From assembly GCF_014649015.1 (NCBI RefSeq), contig NZ_BMSF01000009.1, forward strand, positions 186,001 through 250,000: a DNA stretch of 64,000 nt. The letters run 5' to 3'. The translations under genes and the position numbers were made by a program. The notes beneath the pieces were generated by a model, which saw only the letters and a list, made by a program, of their open reading frames with translations, searched no databases and was not told the DNA's origin. This DNA is from Streptomyces narbonensis (GTDB lineage: Bacteria > Actinomycetota > Actinomycetes > Streptomycetales > Streptomycetaceae). This document shows positions 32,673-40,554 of this stretch, piece after piece. The first letter of the stretch is position 1, and the number at the start of each line of letters is the position of its first letter.

Positions 32673-33126
32673 CCCCCTTGACCCGCCTGACGACCCGCGG
32701 GCATCCGACCGGCCCGCCCGGCTCAGGTGACCCGCGGGCAGGCGTCCAGCCCGGCCGACGACCGGGTATCCGACCGGCCCGACCGGCTCCGGTGACCCGC
32801 GGGCGGCTCAGTCCGCCGACTGCTCCAGACGCGAGGGGCGGCCGCCGTTGATGCCCGCGACGAACGGGCGCATCGTGCGCTTGCCCGTCGTCCCGTCCTC
32901 GCCGCCCGTCTCCAGGAACCGCGAGAAGGTGGCCCTGATCTCGGCGGCCGGAACGTTCGGGGCCTTGCTCGAACGGACATTGCCGGTCCGTCCGGACGCG
33001 GGTGTCAGGAACGGACGCGGACGCGCGCGGGCGCGGGCGTCGGGAGCGGAAACGGGCGCGGGCGTCAGGAACGGACGCGGACGCGGGCGCGGGCGCGGGC
33101 GCGGGCGTCGGGAAGGGACGCGGGTG
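32673..33126. other. 454-bp region without an intact gene; direct repeats and a possible gene remnant
   Basis: Left end: two imperfect ~48-bp direct copies (about 32690-32739 and 32757-32805) of an ACCGGCCCG...GGTGACCCGCGGGC unit. Middle (33000-32808, minus strand): an open frame without a start that ends in a protein-like tail (see pseudogene entry). Right end (33000-33120): runs of GGGCGC and two copies of a GGTGTCAGGAACGGACGCGG-type block near the MarR stop. Confidence 0.65.
32808..33000 (-). pseudogene. Possible C-terminal gene remnant, unidentified
   Basis: Reading leftward, ~64 codons stay open and end at TGA 32808. The tail looks protein-like rather than random: AEIRATFSRFLETGG, then KRTMRPFVAGINGGRPSRL and EQSAD. 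No ATG, GTG or TTG with a ribosome site precedes it in frame; upstream the frame passes into low-complexity Arg/Pro codons made by GGGCGC repeats. I do not recognise the family. It may be the stub of a gene whose 5' part was lost during repeat expansion. Confidence 0.3.
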
Positions 33127-33525
33127 TCAGGAGCTGCGGTCCAGCATCCGGGTCAGGACATCGCGCTGGAGGGGCAGGACCTCGGCATGGCGCGCGAGCC
33201 CCTTCTCCGTGAGTTTCACCTGGACGCCGCGCCGGTCCTCGGCGCACATCCCCCGCAGGACGAGGCCGTCCTTCTCCAGGCGCGCGACCGTCCGGGACAG
33301 CGCACTCTGGCTGAGGTGGACCCGCCCGGCGAGCTCCTGGACACGCCAGGAGCCCGGGCCGTCCTCGGCCGCGCCTTCGGCGAGGACGTCGAGGACCTCG
33401 AAGTCGCTGGCGCCGAGCCCGAACGGATGGAGGGCCCGGTCGAGCTCGCAGGTCGTACGGGCGTGCAGGGCGAGGACGTCACGCCACTCGTCCACGAGCG
33501 CGCGTTCGGACTGGTTCGCTGCCAT
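33127..33525 (-). CDS. MarR-family transcriptional regulator
   Basis: A 132-residue winged-helix protein: DFEVLDVLAEGAAEDGPGSWRVQELAGRVHLSQSALSRTVARLEKDGLV is the recognition helix region, and the wing is MCAEDRRGVQVKLTEKG. It is divergent from the DHA2-type MFS gene and probably represses that pump and itself. Two palindromes lie in the shared 87-bp promoter. Confidence 0.9.
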   Translation of the reverse strand: MAANQSERALVDEWRDVLALHARTTCELDRALHPFGLGASDFEVLDVLAEGAAEDGPGSWRVQELAGRVHLSQSALSRTVARLEKDGLVLRGMCAEDRRGVQVKLTEKGLARHAEVLPLQRDVLTRMLDRSS

Positions 33526-33570
33526 CCCCGCACGTTAGCAGAAACGACCCACTTTGTTGCACGGGAATTA

Positions 33571-33598
33571 AATGCACTCGCATTCAATGCATGTGCAT
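33571..33598. promoter_or_regulatory. Two adjacent palindromes in the MarR/MFS divergent promoter
   Basis: AATGC-ACTC-GCATT (33571-33584) and ATGCA-TG-TGCAT (33587-33598) have perfect arms and lie back to back, 15 bp before the MFS ATG. The AT-rich composition contrasts with the surroundings. They are the likely MarR operators. Confidence 0.7.
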
Positions 33599-33612
33599 GT
33601 ACCGTGCTGCCC

Positions 33613-35274
33613 ATGACCTCTCCGCTCACCGCCGCACCCACGGCCGCCACGCAGGAACGCTGGAGTCCGCGGCTCTGGGGCACCCTGCTCGTGCTCTGCG
33701 CCGCGATGTTCCTCGACGCCCTCGACGTCTCGATGGTCGGCGTCGCCCTGCCCTCGATCGCCACCGACCTCGGGCTGTCCACCGCCACGCTCCAGTGGAT
33801 CGTCAGCGGCTACATCCTCGGCTACGGCGGCCTGCTGCTCCTCGGCGGTCGCGCGGCCGACCTCCTCGGCCGCCGGCGCGTCTTCCTCATCGCCCTCGCC
33901 GTCTTCGCGCTCGCCTCGCTCCTCGGCGGACTCGTCGACTCCGGCCCGCTCCTGATCGCCAGCCGGTTCATCAAGGGCCTCAGCGCCGCCTTCACCGCAC
34001 CCGCGGGCCTGTCGATCATCACGACGACCTTCAAGGAGGGCCCCGAGCGCAACCGGGCCCTGTCGATCTACACCACCTGCGCCGCCACCGGCTTCTCCAT
34101 GGGCCTGGTCCTGTCCGGACTGCTCACCGAGCTCAGCTGGCGCTGGACCATGCTCCTGCCCGCCCCGGTCGCCCTGATCGCCCTCGTCTTCGCGCTGCGC
34201 CTCATCCCGCACAGCCCCCGCGAGGACTCCTCCGGCGGCTACGACCTGCCGGGCGCCGTCACCGGCACGGCCGCGATGCTGCTGCTCGTCTTCACCGTCG
34301 TCCAGGCACCCGAGGTCGGCTGGACCTCCGCCCGGACCCTGCTGTCCTTCCTCGTCGCCGCCGCACTCCTCGTCACGTTCGTCCTGGTCGAACGGCGCAG
34401 CGCCTCCCCGCTCGTGCGGCTCGGAGTCCTTCGCTCGGGGTCCCAGGTCCGCGCCCAGCTCGGCGCGGCGGCGTTCTTCGGCTCGTACGTGGCCTTCCAG
34501 TTCATCGTGACCCAGTACATGCAGTCGCTGCTCGGCTGGTCCGCGCTCCAGACGGCGCTGGCCTTCCTCCCGGCCGGCGTGCTCGTGGCGCTCTCCTCCA
34601 CGAAGATCGGCGCGGTCGTGGACCGCTTCGGCACCCCCCGGGTGATCGCCGTCGGATTCACGCTGCTCGTCGTCGCGTACGCGCTCTTCCTGCGGATCTC
34701 GCTGACCCCGCAGTACGCGGCCGTGATCCTGCCGTCGATGCTGCTCCTTGGCGCCGCCTGCGCCCTGGTCTTCCCCTCGCTCAACATCCAGGCCACCAAC
34801 GGCGTGGACGACCGCGAGCAGGGCATGGTCTCGGGGCTGCTCAACACCTCGATCCAGGTCGGCGGCGCGCTCTTCCTCGCCGTCGTCACCGCCGTCATCA
34901 CCGCGGACGGGGAGGCGTCGCCGTCCCCGCAGGCCACCCTCGACAGCTTCCGGCCGGGCCTCGCCGTGGTCGCGGTCATCGCCCTGGCCGGACTCCTGAT
35001 CACCCTGCCGGGGCTCCGGAGGAAGCGGGCGGGCACCACGGAGTCGGTCGTCGTGGCGCGCTCGGCTCCCGCGGGCACCGAAGGAACGGCGAACACCGCG
35101 GGGTCGGCGGACACCGCGGGAGCCGCGGCTACCGCGCGATCCGCTCGCACCGCCGACTCCACGGGATCCACGAGCACCCCCGATTCCACGGGATCCACGG
35201 ACACCCCTGATTCCACGGGATCCACGACCACGGACACCGCTGAATCCGTCGCCAAGGTCGCCGTACGCGACTGA
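33613..35274 (+). CDS. DHA2-family MFS drug exporter
   Basis: A 553-residue protein with 14 predicted helices. Motif A variants GGRAADLLGRRRVFL, the D1-type LDALDVSMVGVALPSIATDLGLS at helix 1, and motif C-like GLVLSGLLTELSWRW identify the proton-driven DHA2 multidrug family. Helix 14 ends near residue 475. The ~75-residue hydrophilic tail is Ser/Thr/Ala-rich and holds a 27-bp tandem repeat. It is controlled by the divergent MarR protein if the operators are real. Confidence 0.9.
   Translation: MTSPLTAAPTAATQERWSPRLWGTLLVLCAAMFLDALDVSMVGVALPSIATDLGLSTATLQWIVSGYILGYGGLLLLGGRAADLLGRRRVFLIALAVFALASLLGGLVDSGPLLIASRFIKGLSAAFTAPAGLSIITTTFKEGPERNRALSIYTTCAATGFSMGLVLSGLLTELSWRWTMLLPAPVALIALVFALRLIPHSPREDSSGGYDLPGAVTGTAAMLLLVFTVVQAPEVGWTSARTLLSFLVAAALLVTFVLVERRSASPLVRLGVLRSGSQVRAQLGAAAFFGSYVAFQFIVTQYMQSLLGWSALQTALAFLPAGVLVALSSTKIGAVVDRFGTPRVIAVGFTLLVVAYALFLRISLTPQYAAVILPSMLLLGAACALVFPSLNIQATNGVDDREQGMVSGLLNTSIQVGGALFLAVVTAVITADGEASPSPQATLDSFRPGLAVVAVIALAGLLITLPGLRRKRAGTTESVVVARSAPAGTEGTANTAGSADTAGAAATARSARTADSTGSTSTPDSTGSTDTPDSTGSTTTDTAESVAKVAVRD
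35155..35235 (+). repeat. 27-bp in-frame tandem repeat in the MFS C-terminal tail (3 units)
   Basis: Three units of 27 bp encode DSTGST plus a variable T-rich triplet and Pro. Upstream of them an older ~24-bp series encodes (N/D)TAGSAD-type units. The repeats lie in the cytoplasmic tail after the last helix. Confidence 0.85.
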
Positions 35275-35296
35275 GCCCGTCGCCGACTCCCCGGGA

Positions 35297-35962
35297 TCAG
35301 CCCAGCCAGCCAGGCCGCACGAGGCCCGACTCGTAGGCCAGGACGACGAGTTGGGCCCGGTCCCGGGCGCCCAGCTTCACCATCGCACGGCTCACGTGCG
35401 TCTTCGCGGTGAGCGGGCTGACGACCAGCCGGCGGGCGATCTCCTCGTTCGAGAGGCCGATCCCCACGAGCGCCATCACCTCCCGCTCCCGATCGGTCAG
35501 GGCGCCCAGCCCGGCCGCGGCCGACGGGGGCTTGGAGCGGGCCGCGAACTCCTCGATCAGCCGCCGCGTCACCCCAGGGGAGAGCAGCGCGTCCCCGTGG
35601 ACGACGGCCCGGACCGCCCGCAGCAGCTCCTCCGGCTCCGTGTCCTTCACGAGGAACCCGGAGGCGCCGGCGCGGATCGCCTCGAAGACGTACTCGTCGA
35701 GTTCGAAGGTGGTCAGCATCACGACCCGGACCTCGCCGAGGTCCGGGTCGTCCGTGATGCGCCGGGTGGCGTCGAGCCCGTCGAGCGCCGGCATCCGGAT
35801 GTCCATGAGGACCACGTCGGGGCGCAGCGACCGCACCCGCTCGACGGCCTCGGCGCCGTCCGCGGCCTCCCCCGCCACCTCGATGTCCGGCTGGGCGTCG
35901 AGCAGCGCCCGGAAGCCTGCGCGGACCAGCGACTGGTCGTCGGCGAGCAGGACACGGATCAC
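35297..35962 (-). CDS. LuxR-family (NarL-type) response regulator
   Basis: A 221-residue regulator with a receiver domain: acidic pair DD (8-9), phospho-acceptor Asp in VVLMDIRMP (~54), Thr in VVMLTTF and Lys in FLVKD. A C-terminal LuxR helix-turn-helix follows (LTDREREVMALVGIGLSNEEIARRLVVSPLTAKTHVSRAMVKLG). GTG 35962 overlaps the histidine kinase stop by 4 bp (GTGA). The target is unknown. Confidence 0.93.
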   Translation of the reverse strand: MIRVLLADDQSLVRAGFRALLDAQPDIEVAGEAADGAEAVERVRSLRPDVVLMDIRMPALDGLDATRRITDDPDLGEVRVVMLTTFELDEYVFEAIRAGASGFLVKDTEPEELLRAVRAVVHGDALLSPGVTRRLIEEFAARSKPPSAAAGLGALTDREREVMALVGIGLSNEEIARRLVVSPLTAKTHVSRAMVKLGARDRAQLVVLAYESGLVRPGWLG

Positions 35963-37194
35963 GAGGTCTCCTCGGTACGGAGCGGGAGTACGGCATGGAC
36001 GCGGAAGCCTCCGTCCGGCCGGACGCCCGCCTCGATCGTGCCACCGAGGGCGGCGGCCCGCTCCCGCATTCCGGCAAGACCGTTGCCGCTCCCGCCGGCC
36101 TCGGTGCCGGTGGCCGGGCCGTCGTCGTCGACGCGCAGGTCGAGGCGGGCGGGGCCGTGCGCGATCTCCACCCGGGCGGTGCGGGAACCGGAGTGCCGCA
36201 CCACGTTGGTGAGCGCCTCCTGCACGATCCGGAAGGCGGCGAGGTCGGCGCCGGGCGGCAGGGCGGTGGTGGGCGGGCCGCTCGCCGTGACGGTGACGGT
36301 CAGGCCCGCGGCGGCGGCCTGTTCGACGAGTTCGGGGAGGCGACCGAGGCCGGGGGCCGGGGCGCGCGGGGCGTCGCCGGGGGTACGGAGGGTGTCGAGG
36401 ACCTGCCGCACCTCGCCGAGCGCCTCCTTGCTCGCGGCCTTGATGGTGGTCAGCGCGGTACGGGCCTGCTCGGGGTCGGCGTCGAGGAGGGCGAGACCGA
36501 CCCCGGCCTGGACGTTGATCACGGAGATCGAGTGGGCGAGCACGTCGTGGAGTTCGCGGGCGATGCGGAGCCGCTCCTCGTCGGCGCGGCGCCGCTCGGC
36601 GGCGGCACGCTCGGCCCGCTGCTGTGCCCACTGCTCGCGCCGCACCCGTACGAGCTCGGAGGCGGCCAGCACGGCGACGGCGAAGGCACCGGCGGGCAGC
36701 TCCTGGCCCCAGGGCGCGGGGTCGTCGCCGGACGGGGGCAGCCAACGGTAGAGCCAGTGCGAGATCAGCAGATGCCCTGCCCACAGGAGGCCGAGGGCCC
36801 ACCAGGCGGCGGTCCGGTGCCCGTGGACGACGGCGGCGAAGCAGGCGACGGCGACCAGGACGAAGACCGGTCCGTACGGGTAACCGGCCGCCAGATAGGC
36901 GAGGGTGACGCCGGCCACCCCGAACACCACGGGAACGGGCCACCGGTGACGGAACAGCAGCGCCGCCGCCCCGAGGAGCAGCAGGGCCCGCCCGAGAGCG
37001 TCGAGGGTCTCCCGGTCGTGCTGGTTCCGCGCGGCGAAGCCGGTCCCCGCCATCACGAACACGGCGATGACCAGCGTGGACCGCCACGGCAGCCCACCAC
37101 CGGGGCCCCACTCCCCGGCCCACCGTCCCCACGGCACCCGGTCCGGGTCTCCGACACCGCGCCCGGCGGTCCGCTCCTCGTCCATGCCCGCCAC
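35959..37194 (-). CDS. NarL-type sensor histidine kinase
   Basis: A 411-residue kinase. Five to six N-terminal membrane helices (about 38-185) with very short loops suggest membrane-state sensing. The HisKA_3 phospho-site is ARELHDVLAHSISVINVQAG. The HATPase domain has FRIVQEALTNVVRHSGS and GNGLAGMRERAAALGG. Alternative starts are GTG 37194 and ATG 37185. It is the first gene of the kinase-regulator operon; no exporter genes sit beside it. Confidence 0.9.
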   Translation of the reverse strand: MAGMDEERTAGRGVGDPDRVPWGRWAGEWGPGGGLPWRSTLVIAVFVMAGTGFAARNQHDRETLDALGRALLLLGAAALLFRHRWPVPVVFGVAGVTLAYLAAGYPYGPVFVLVAVACFAAVVHGHRTAAWWALGLLWAGHLLISHWLYRWLPPSGDDPAPWGQELPAGAFAVAVLAASELVRVRREQWAQQRAERAAAERRRADEERLRIARELHDVLAHSISVINVQAGVGLALLDADPEQARTALTTIKAASKEALGEVRQVLDTLRTPGDAPRAPAPGLGRLPELVEQAAAAGLTVTVTASGPPTTALPPGADLAAFRIVQEALTNVVRHSGSRTARVEIAHGPARLDLRVDDDGPATGTEAGGSGNGLAGMRERAAALGGTIEAGVRPDGGFRVHAVLPLRTEETS

Positions 37195-37302
37195 GCTAGC
37201 CGCGCCCGCCTCGCGCGGACGTCACCCTGGCGGGGTGGTCGCCCCTACTCCCGGCGTAGTACGGGGGCGGCGTGCGCGGTCCGCGTACGGGAGGCGGCGC
37301 GC

Positions 37303-37998
37303 TCAGACGGGGGGCAGGAGGCCGATGTCCCGGCCCAGGCGGCGGGCGGCCGTCGCGAAGAAGGCGTCGCGGTCCTCGACGAGCCGGTGGAACTGGCCGA
37401 AGACCTCGAAGGAGACCATGCCGAAGAGCTGCGACCAGGCCGCGACCAACGCGGCGACGAGCTCCGGGGGGAGGTCCGGGGCCATGTCGGCGGTGATGCG
37501 GACGGCCTCGGGGCGCAGTACGTCGGGGAGCGGGGGGAGGGCGATGCCCTCGCCTCCGTGGGCCTCGCGGGCGATGCCGATGAGGACGAGACCGACGCGG
37601 GCGGCGGGGGCGTTGGTGTCCTGAGGTGCGGTGTAGCCGGGGACGGGTGAACCATAGATCAGGGCGTACTCGTGCGGGTGCGCGACGGCCCAGGCGCGGA
37701 CGGCGCGGCAGACGGCGGTCCAGCGGTCCAGCGACCGCTCCCCGGCGGCCTCCCGGGCGGCGCTCTCGGCGGCGGCCCCGACGGCGTCGTAGGCGTCGAC
37801 GATGAGGGCGGTCAGCAGGTCGTCGCGGCTGGGGAAGTACCGGTAGAGCGCGGAGGACACCATGCCCAGCTCGCGGGCGACGGCGCGCAAGGACAGTTTG
37901 GCGGCGCCTTCGGCGGCCAGCTGGGCGCGGGCCTCGGCCTTGATGGCGGCGGTGATCTCGACGCGTGCGCGGGCGCGGGCTCCTCTAACGGTTGTCAT
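37303..37998 (-). CDS. TetR/AcrR family transcriptional regulator (TetR_C_13/33-like)
   Basis: A 231-residue repressor. The helix-turn-helix is AEGAAKLSLRAVARELGMVSSALYRYFPSRDDLLTALI. The C-terminal WHG-type domain carries WTAVCRAVRAWAVAHPHEYALIYGSPVPGYTAPQDT, typical of this Streptomyces group. It is divergent from the Ddn-like reductase gene, and an array of GAGCANTGCTC sites fills the shared promoter. Confidence 0.9.
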   Translation of the reverse strand: MTTVRGARARARVEITAAIKAEARAQLAAEGAAKLSLRAVARELGMVSSALYRYFPSRDDLLTALIVDAYDAVGAAAESAAREAAGERSLDRWTAVCRAVRAWAVAHPHEYALIYGSPVPGYTAPQDTNAPAARVGLVLIGIAREAHGGEGIALPPLPDVLRPEAVRITADMAPDLPPELVAALVAAWSQLFGMVSFEVFGQFHRLVEDRDAFFATAARRLGRDIGLLPPV

Positions 37999-38001
37999 GC
38001 G

Positions 38002-38102
38002 GAGCAGTGTGCCATTCGCAGAGCACTGCCCCGAAACGAGAGCACTGCTCTTGCATGAGAGCGCTGCCCCATGCAGACTGGAGGCAAGCGAGAGCAGTGC
38101 TC
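38002..38102. promoter_or_regulatory. Array of five GAGCANTGCTC operators, four spaced exactly 19 bp
   Basis: Copies start at 38002 (GAGCAGTGTGC), 38021 (GAGCACTGCCC), 38040 (GAGCACTGCTC), 38059 (GAGCGCTGCCC) and 38092 (GAGCAGTGCTC). The third and fifth are perfect 11-bp palindromes. The first four are spaced 19, 19 and 19 bp; the fifth is 33 bp further. The array covers the divergent promoter of the TetR gene and the reductase gene. Confidence 0.8.
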
Positions 38103-38138
38103 ACACTTTGCTCCCACCCGCTCCACAGGAGGAACCCC

Positions 38139-38627
38139 ATGTCCGCTCAGCCCGCCGCCCCCGCCGCCCACGTCATGAAGCCCGGCTGGTTCACGGTCAA
38201 CGTCCTCAACCGCGCCGTCGCGTGGATGACCCGCCGGGGCATCAGCGTGTGGGGATCCCGGGTCCTCGCGGTCCGCGGCCGTAAGAGCGGCGAATGGCGC
38301 CGCACCCCCGTCAACCTCCTGACGGTGGACGGCGCCCAGTACCTGGTGGCCCCGCGCGGCCACGTCCAGTGGACCCGCAACATGCGGGCCGCCGGCGGCG
38401 GACAGCTGCACCTCGGCAAGCGCGCGGAGGGCTTCACCGCCGTGGAGCTGGCCGACGACGACAAGCCCGCGCTGCTCCGCGCCTACCTCAAGCGCTGGAA
38501 GGCCGAGGTCGGCGTCTTCTTCGGCGGCATCGGCCCCGACTCCTCCGACGAGGAGCTCCGCGCCATCGCACCGAAGCACCCCGTCTTCCGCATCACGACG
38601 ACGGGCCCCGCCGCCCCGGCCGTGTGA
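38139..38627 (+). CDS. Nitroreductase-family deazaflavin (F420)-dependent oxidoreductase
   Basis: A 162-residue split-barrel protein of the Ddn type: NRAVAWMTRRGISVWGSRVLAVRGRKSGEWRRTPVNLLTVDGAQYLVAPRGHVQWTRNMRAAG covers the F420-phosphate-binding strands and the WxRN motif. It probably reduces quinones or nitro compounds with F420H2. The start is ATG 38139 behind AGGAGG. It is likely repressed by the divergent TetR through the 19-bp operator array. Confidence 0.88.
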   Translation: MSAQPAAPAAHVMKPGWFTVNVLNRAVAWMTRRGISVWGSRVLAVRGRKSGEWRRTPVNLLTVDGAQYLVAPRGHVQWTRNMRAAGGGQLHLGKRAEGFTAVELADDDKPALLRAYLKRWKAEVGVFFGGIGPDSSDEELRAIAPKHPVFRITTTGPAAPAV

Positions 38628-38700
38628 ACCGGCCAGGGCAGCGGAGCCCGTACGCGTCGGCGGCGCCCATGGCACCGCCGGCCGTGCTGACTGCGAGACG

Positions 38701-40389
38701 TCAGACCTGCTCCGCGGCCTCCGAAGCGGAGGAGGACGCGGCCTGACCGTCCGTCTTGTCCCCGGGAGCAGCCGTCGGACCCGACTCCGGACCCGACGGA
38801 CCCGACGGACCCGACTGCGGGACCGCCTGCGACACGGCCCCCGCCTCCGTCCCGGCCCCCGTCCCGGCCCCCGTCCCGGCCCCCGTCCCGGCCCCCGTCT
38901 CGGTCACCATCTCGGTCACGGTCTCCGCAGCCGTCACGGTCTCCGCCTCCGCCTCGTCGGACGCCCCGCGCTCGCGGGCGGTGACGCCCCGGCCGGCCGG
39001 GCCGACGCCGGAGGAGGTGTCCATCCGCTTGTCCAGGATCTCCAGCGCGCGCCGCGCCAGGCCGTTCGAGCGGACCATGCCGCCGAGCGTGGCGGAGCCG
39101 CGGGTGATGTCAGCGAAGGCGTTCCACGCGGGGCGGAAGCCCGTGATCGTGGCGTGCAGCAGCCCCGGACGCCGCTCGAAGAGCGCGAGCATCCGCCGCC
39201 CGACCGCCATCTCCACGCCGAGACCGGCCTTGATGGCGAACGCGTAGTTCAGGGCCTGTCGCCGCGCGTCGACCGCGTCGTTCGCCTCGGCGACCCGGAC
39301 CGCCCACTCCCCCGCGAGCCGTCCCGAGCGGAGCGCGTACGAGATGCCCTCGCGCGTCCACGGCTCCAGGAGTCCGGCAGCGTCGCCGCAGACGAGGACC
39401 CGGCCGCGGGAGAGCGGCGAGTCGTCCGTGCGACAGCGCGTCAGGTGCCCGGAGGAGATCGTGGGCTCGAAGCCGGCGAGGCCGAGCCGGGCGACGAAGT
39501 CCTCCATGTACCGCTTGGTGGCGGCACCCTCGCCGCGCGCCGAGATGACGCCGACGGTCAGCGTGTCGCCCTTGGGGAAGACCCAGCCGTAACTGCCGGG
39601 CATCGGACCCCAGTCGATGAGGACGCGGCCCTTCCAGTCCTCGGCCACGGACGGCGGCACCGGGACCTCCGCCTCCAGGCCCAGGTCGACCTGCCCGAGC
39701 TTCACCCCGACGTGGGCTCCTATGCGGCTGGCGCTGCCGTCGGCACCGACGACCGCGCGCGCGAGGACGGTCTCGCCGTCGGCCAGGACGACGGCGACGG
39801 TCCGCCGGTCCGGCACGGACGGGCCGTGCTGCTCCACCCGGCTCACCGTGGCTCCGGTGCGCAGCTCGGCGCCCGCCTTCTGCGCGTGCTCGACGAGCTG
39901 CGCGTCGAACTCCGGCCGGTTGATGAGCCCGAAGAGCATCCGGCGCGAGCGCCGGGTACGGGCGAAGCGGCCGTCGAGGGAGAACGTGACGGCGTTCACC
40001 CGGTCCTGGAGGGGCAGTTCGAAGCCGGGCGGGAGGGAATCCCGGGAGGGGCCGATGATGCCGCCGCCGCAGGTCTTGTAGCGGGGCAGCTCCGACTTCT
40101 CCAGGAGCAGGACCCGGCGGCCCGCGACCGCCGCCGCGTAGGCCGCGGACGCGCCGGCCGGACCGGCGCCGACCACGACCACGTCCCACACCTCGGCCTG
40201 CTCGTCCGCGGCACCGCTGTCGGTGTCGGTGTCGGCGGCGACGGCCTCGACGGCGGTGTCGGGGACGGGACTGTCGGTGGCGGTGGCGATGTCGTCGGCG
40301 GCAGCTTCGCCGGCGGCGCCGAACTCGGCGGCGTCGTCAGCGTTGGCGGCGTTCTCGGGACCGGCGTTCTCTGCGTGCTCGCTGCTCAC
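38701..40389 (-). CDS. Geranylgeranyl-reductase-family FAD-dependent oxidoreductase
   Basis: A 562-residue flavoprotein. A disordered Ala/Asp/Glu-rich ~70-residue leader precedes the FAD Rossmann motif VVVVGAGPAGASAAYAAA. The substrate-side motif ELPRYKTCGGGIIGPS follows, as does the second FAD motif VLVCGDAAGLLEPWTREGISYALRSGR. The family reduces isoprenoid chains, for example the menaquinone tail. The C-terminal ~90 residues are low-complexity and hold a 12-bp repeat. No menaquinone gene is adjacent. It is divergent from the M20 peptidase gene. Confidence 0.87.
   Translation of the reverse strand: MSSEHAENAGPENAANADDAAEFGAAGEAAADDIATATDSPVPDTAVEAVAADTDTDSGAADEQAEVWDVVVVGAGPAGASAAYAAAVAGRRVLLLEKSELPRYKTCGGGIIGPSRDSLPPGFELPLQDRVNAVTFSLDGRFARTRRSRRMLFGLINRPEFDAQLVEHAQKAGAELRTGATVSRVEQHGPSVPDRRTVAVVLADGETVLARAVVGADGSASRIGAHVGVKLGQVDLGLEAEVPVPPSVAEDWKGRVLIDWGPMPGSYGWVFPKGDTLTVGVISARGEGAATKRYMEDFVARLGLAGFEPTISSGHLTRCRTDDSPLSRGRVLVCGDAAGLLEPWTREGISYALRSGRLAGEWAVRVAEANDAVDARRQALNYAFAIKAGLGVEMAVGRRMLALFERRPGLLHATITGFRPAWNAFADITRGSATLGGMVRSNGLARRALEILDKRMDTSSGVGPAGRGVTARERGASDEAEAETVTAAETVTEMVTETGAGTGAGTGAGTGAGTEAGAVSQAVPQSGPSGPSGPESGPTAAPGDKTDGQAASSSASEAAEQV
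38849..38896 (-). repeat. 12-bp in-frame tandem repeat near the flavoprotein C-terminus (4 units)
   Basis: Four identical 12-bp units (plus strand GTCCCGGCCCCC) encode GAGT repeats in the disordered tail of the geranylgeranyl-reductase-like protein. Perfect identity suggests recent slippage. Confidence 0.9.
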
Positions 40390-40554
40390 GATGTGCTTCT
40401 GCTCCTGATCCGACCGGTGGTCTGCTCTCGACGCATCCTACGGCTCGGTAGCCGGAGCCCCGCGCCGTAGGATCTACGGGGCGTTCGCCGTACCACGACA
40501 TACGACGAACGCCCTCCCTTACGTCGTAACGTCGCACCCACCAGGAGCGTGCCC

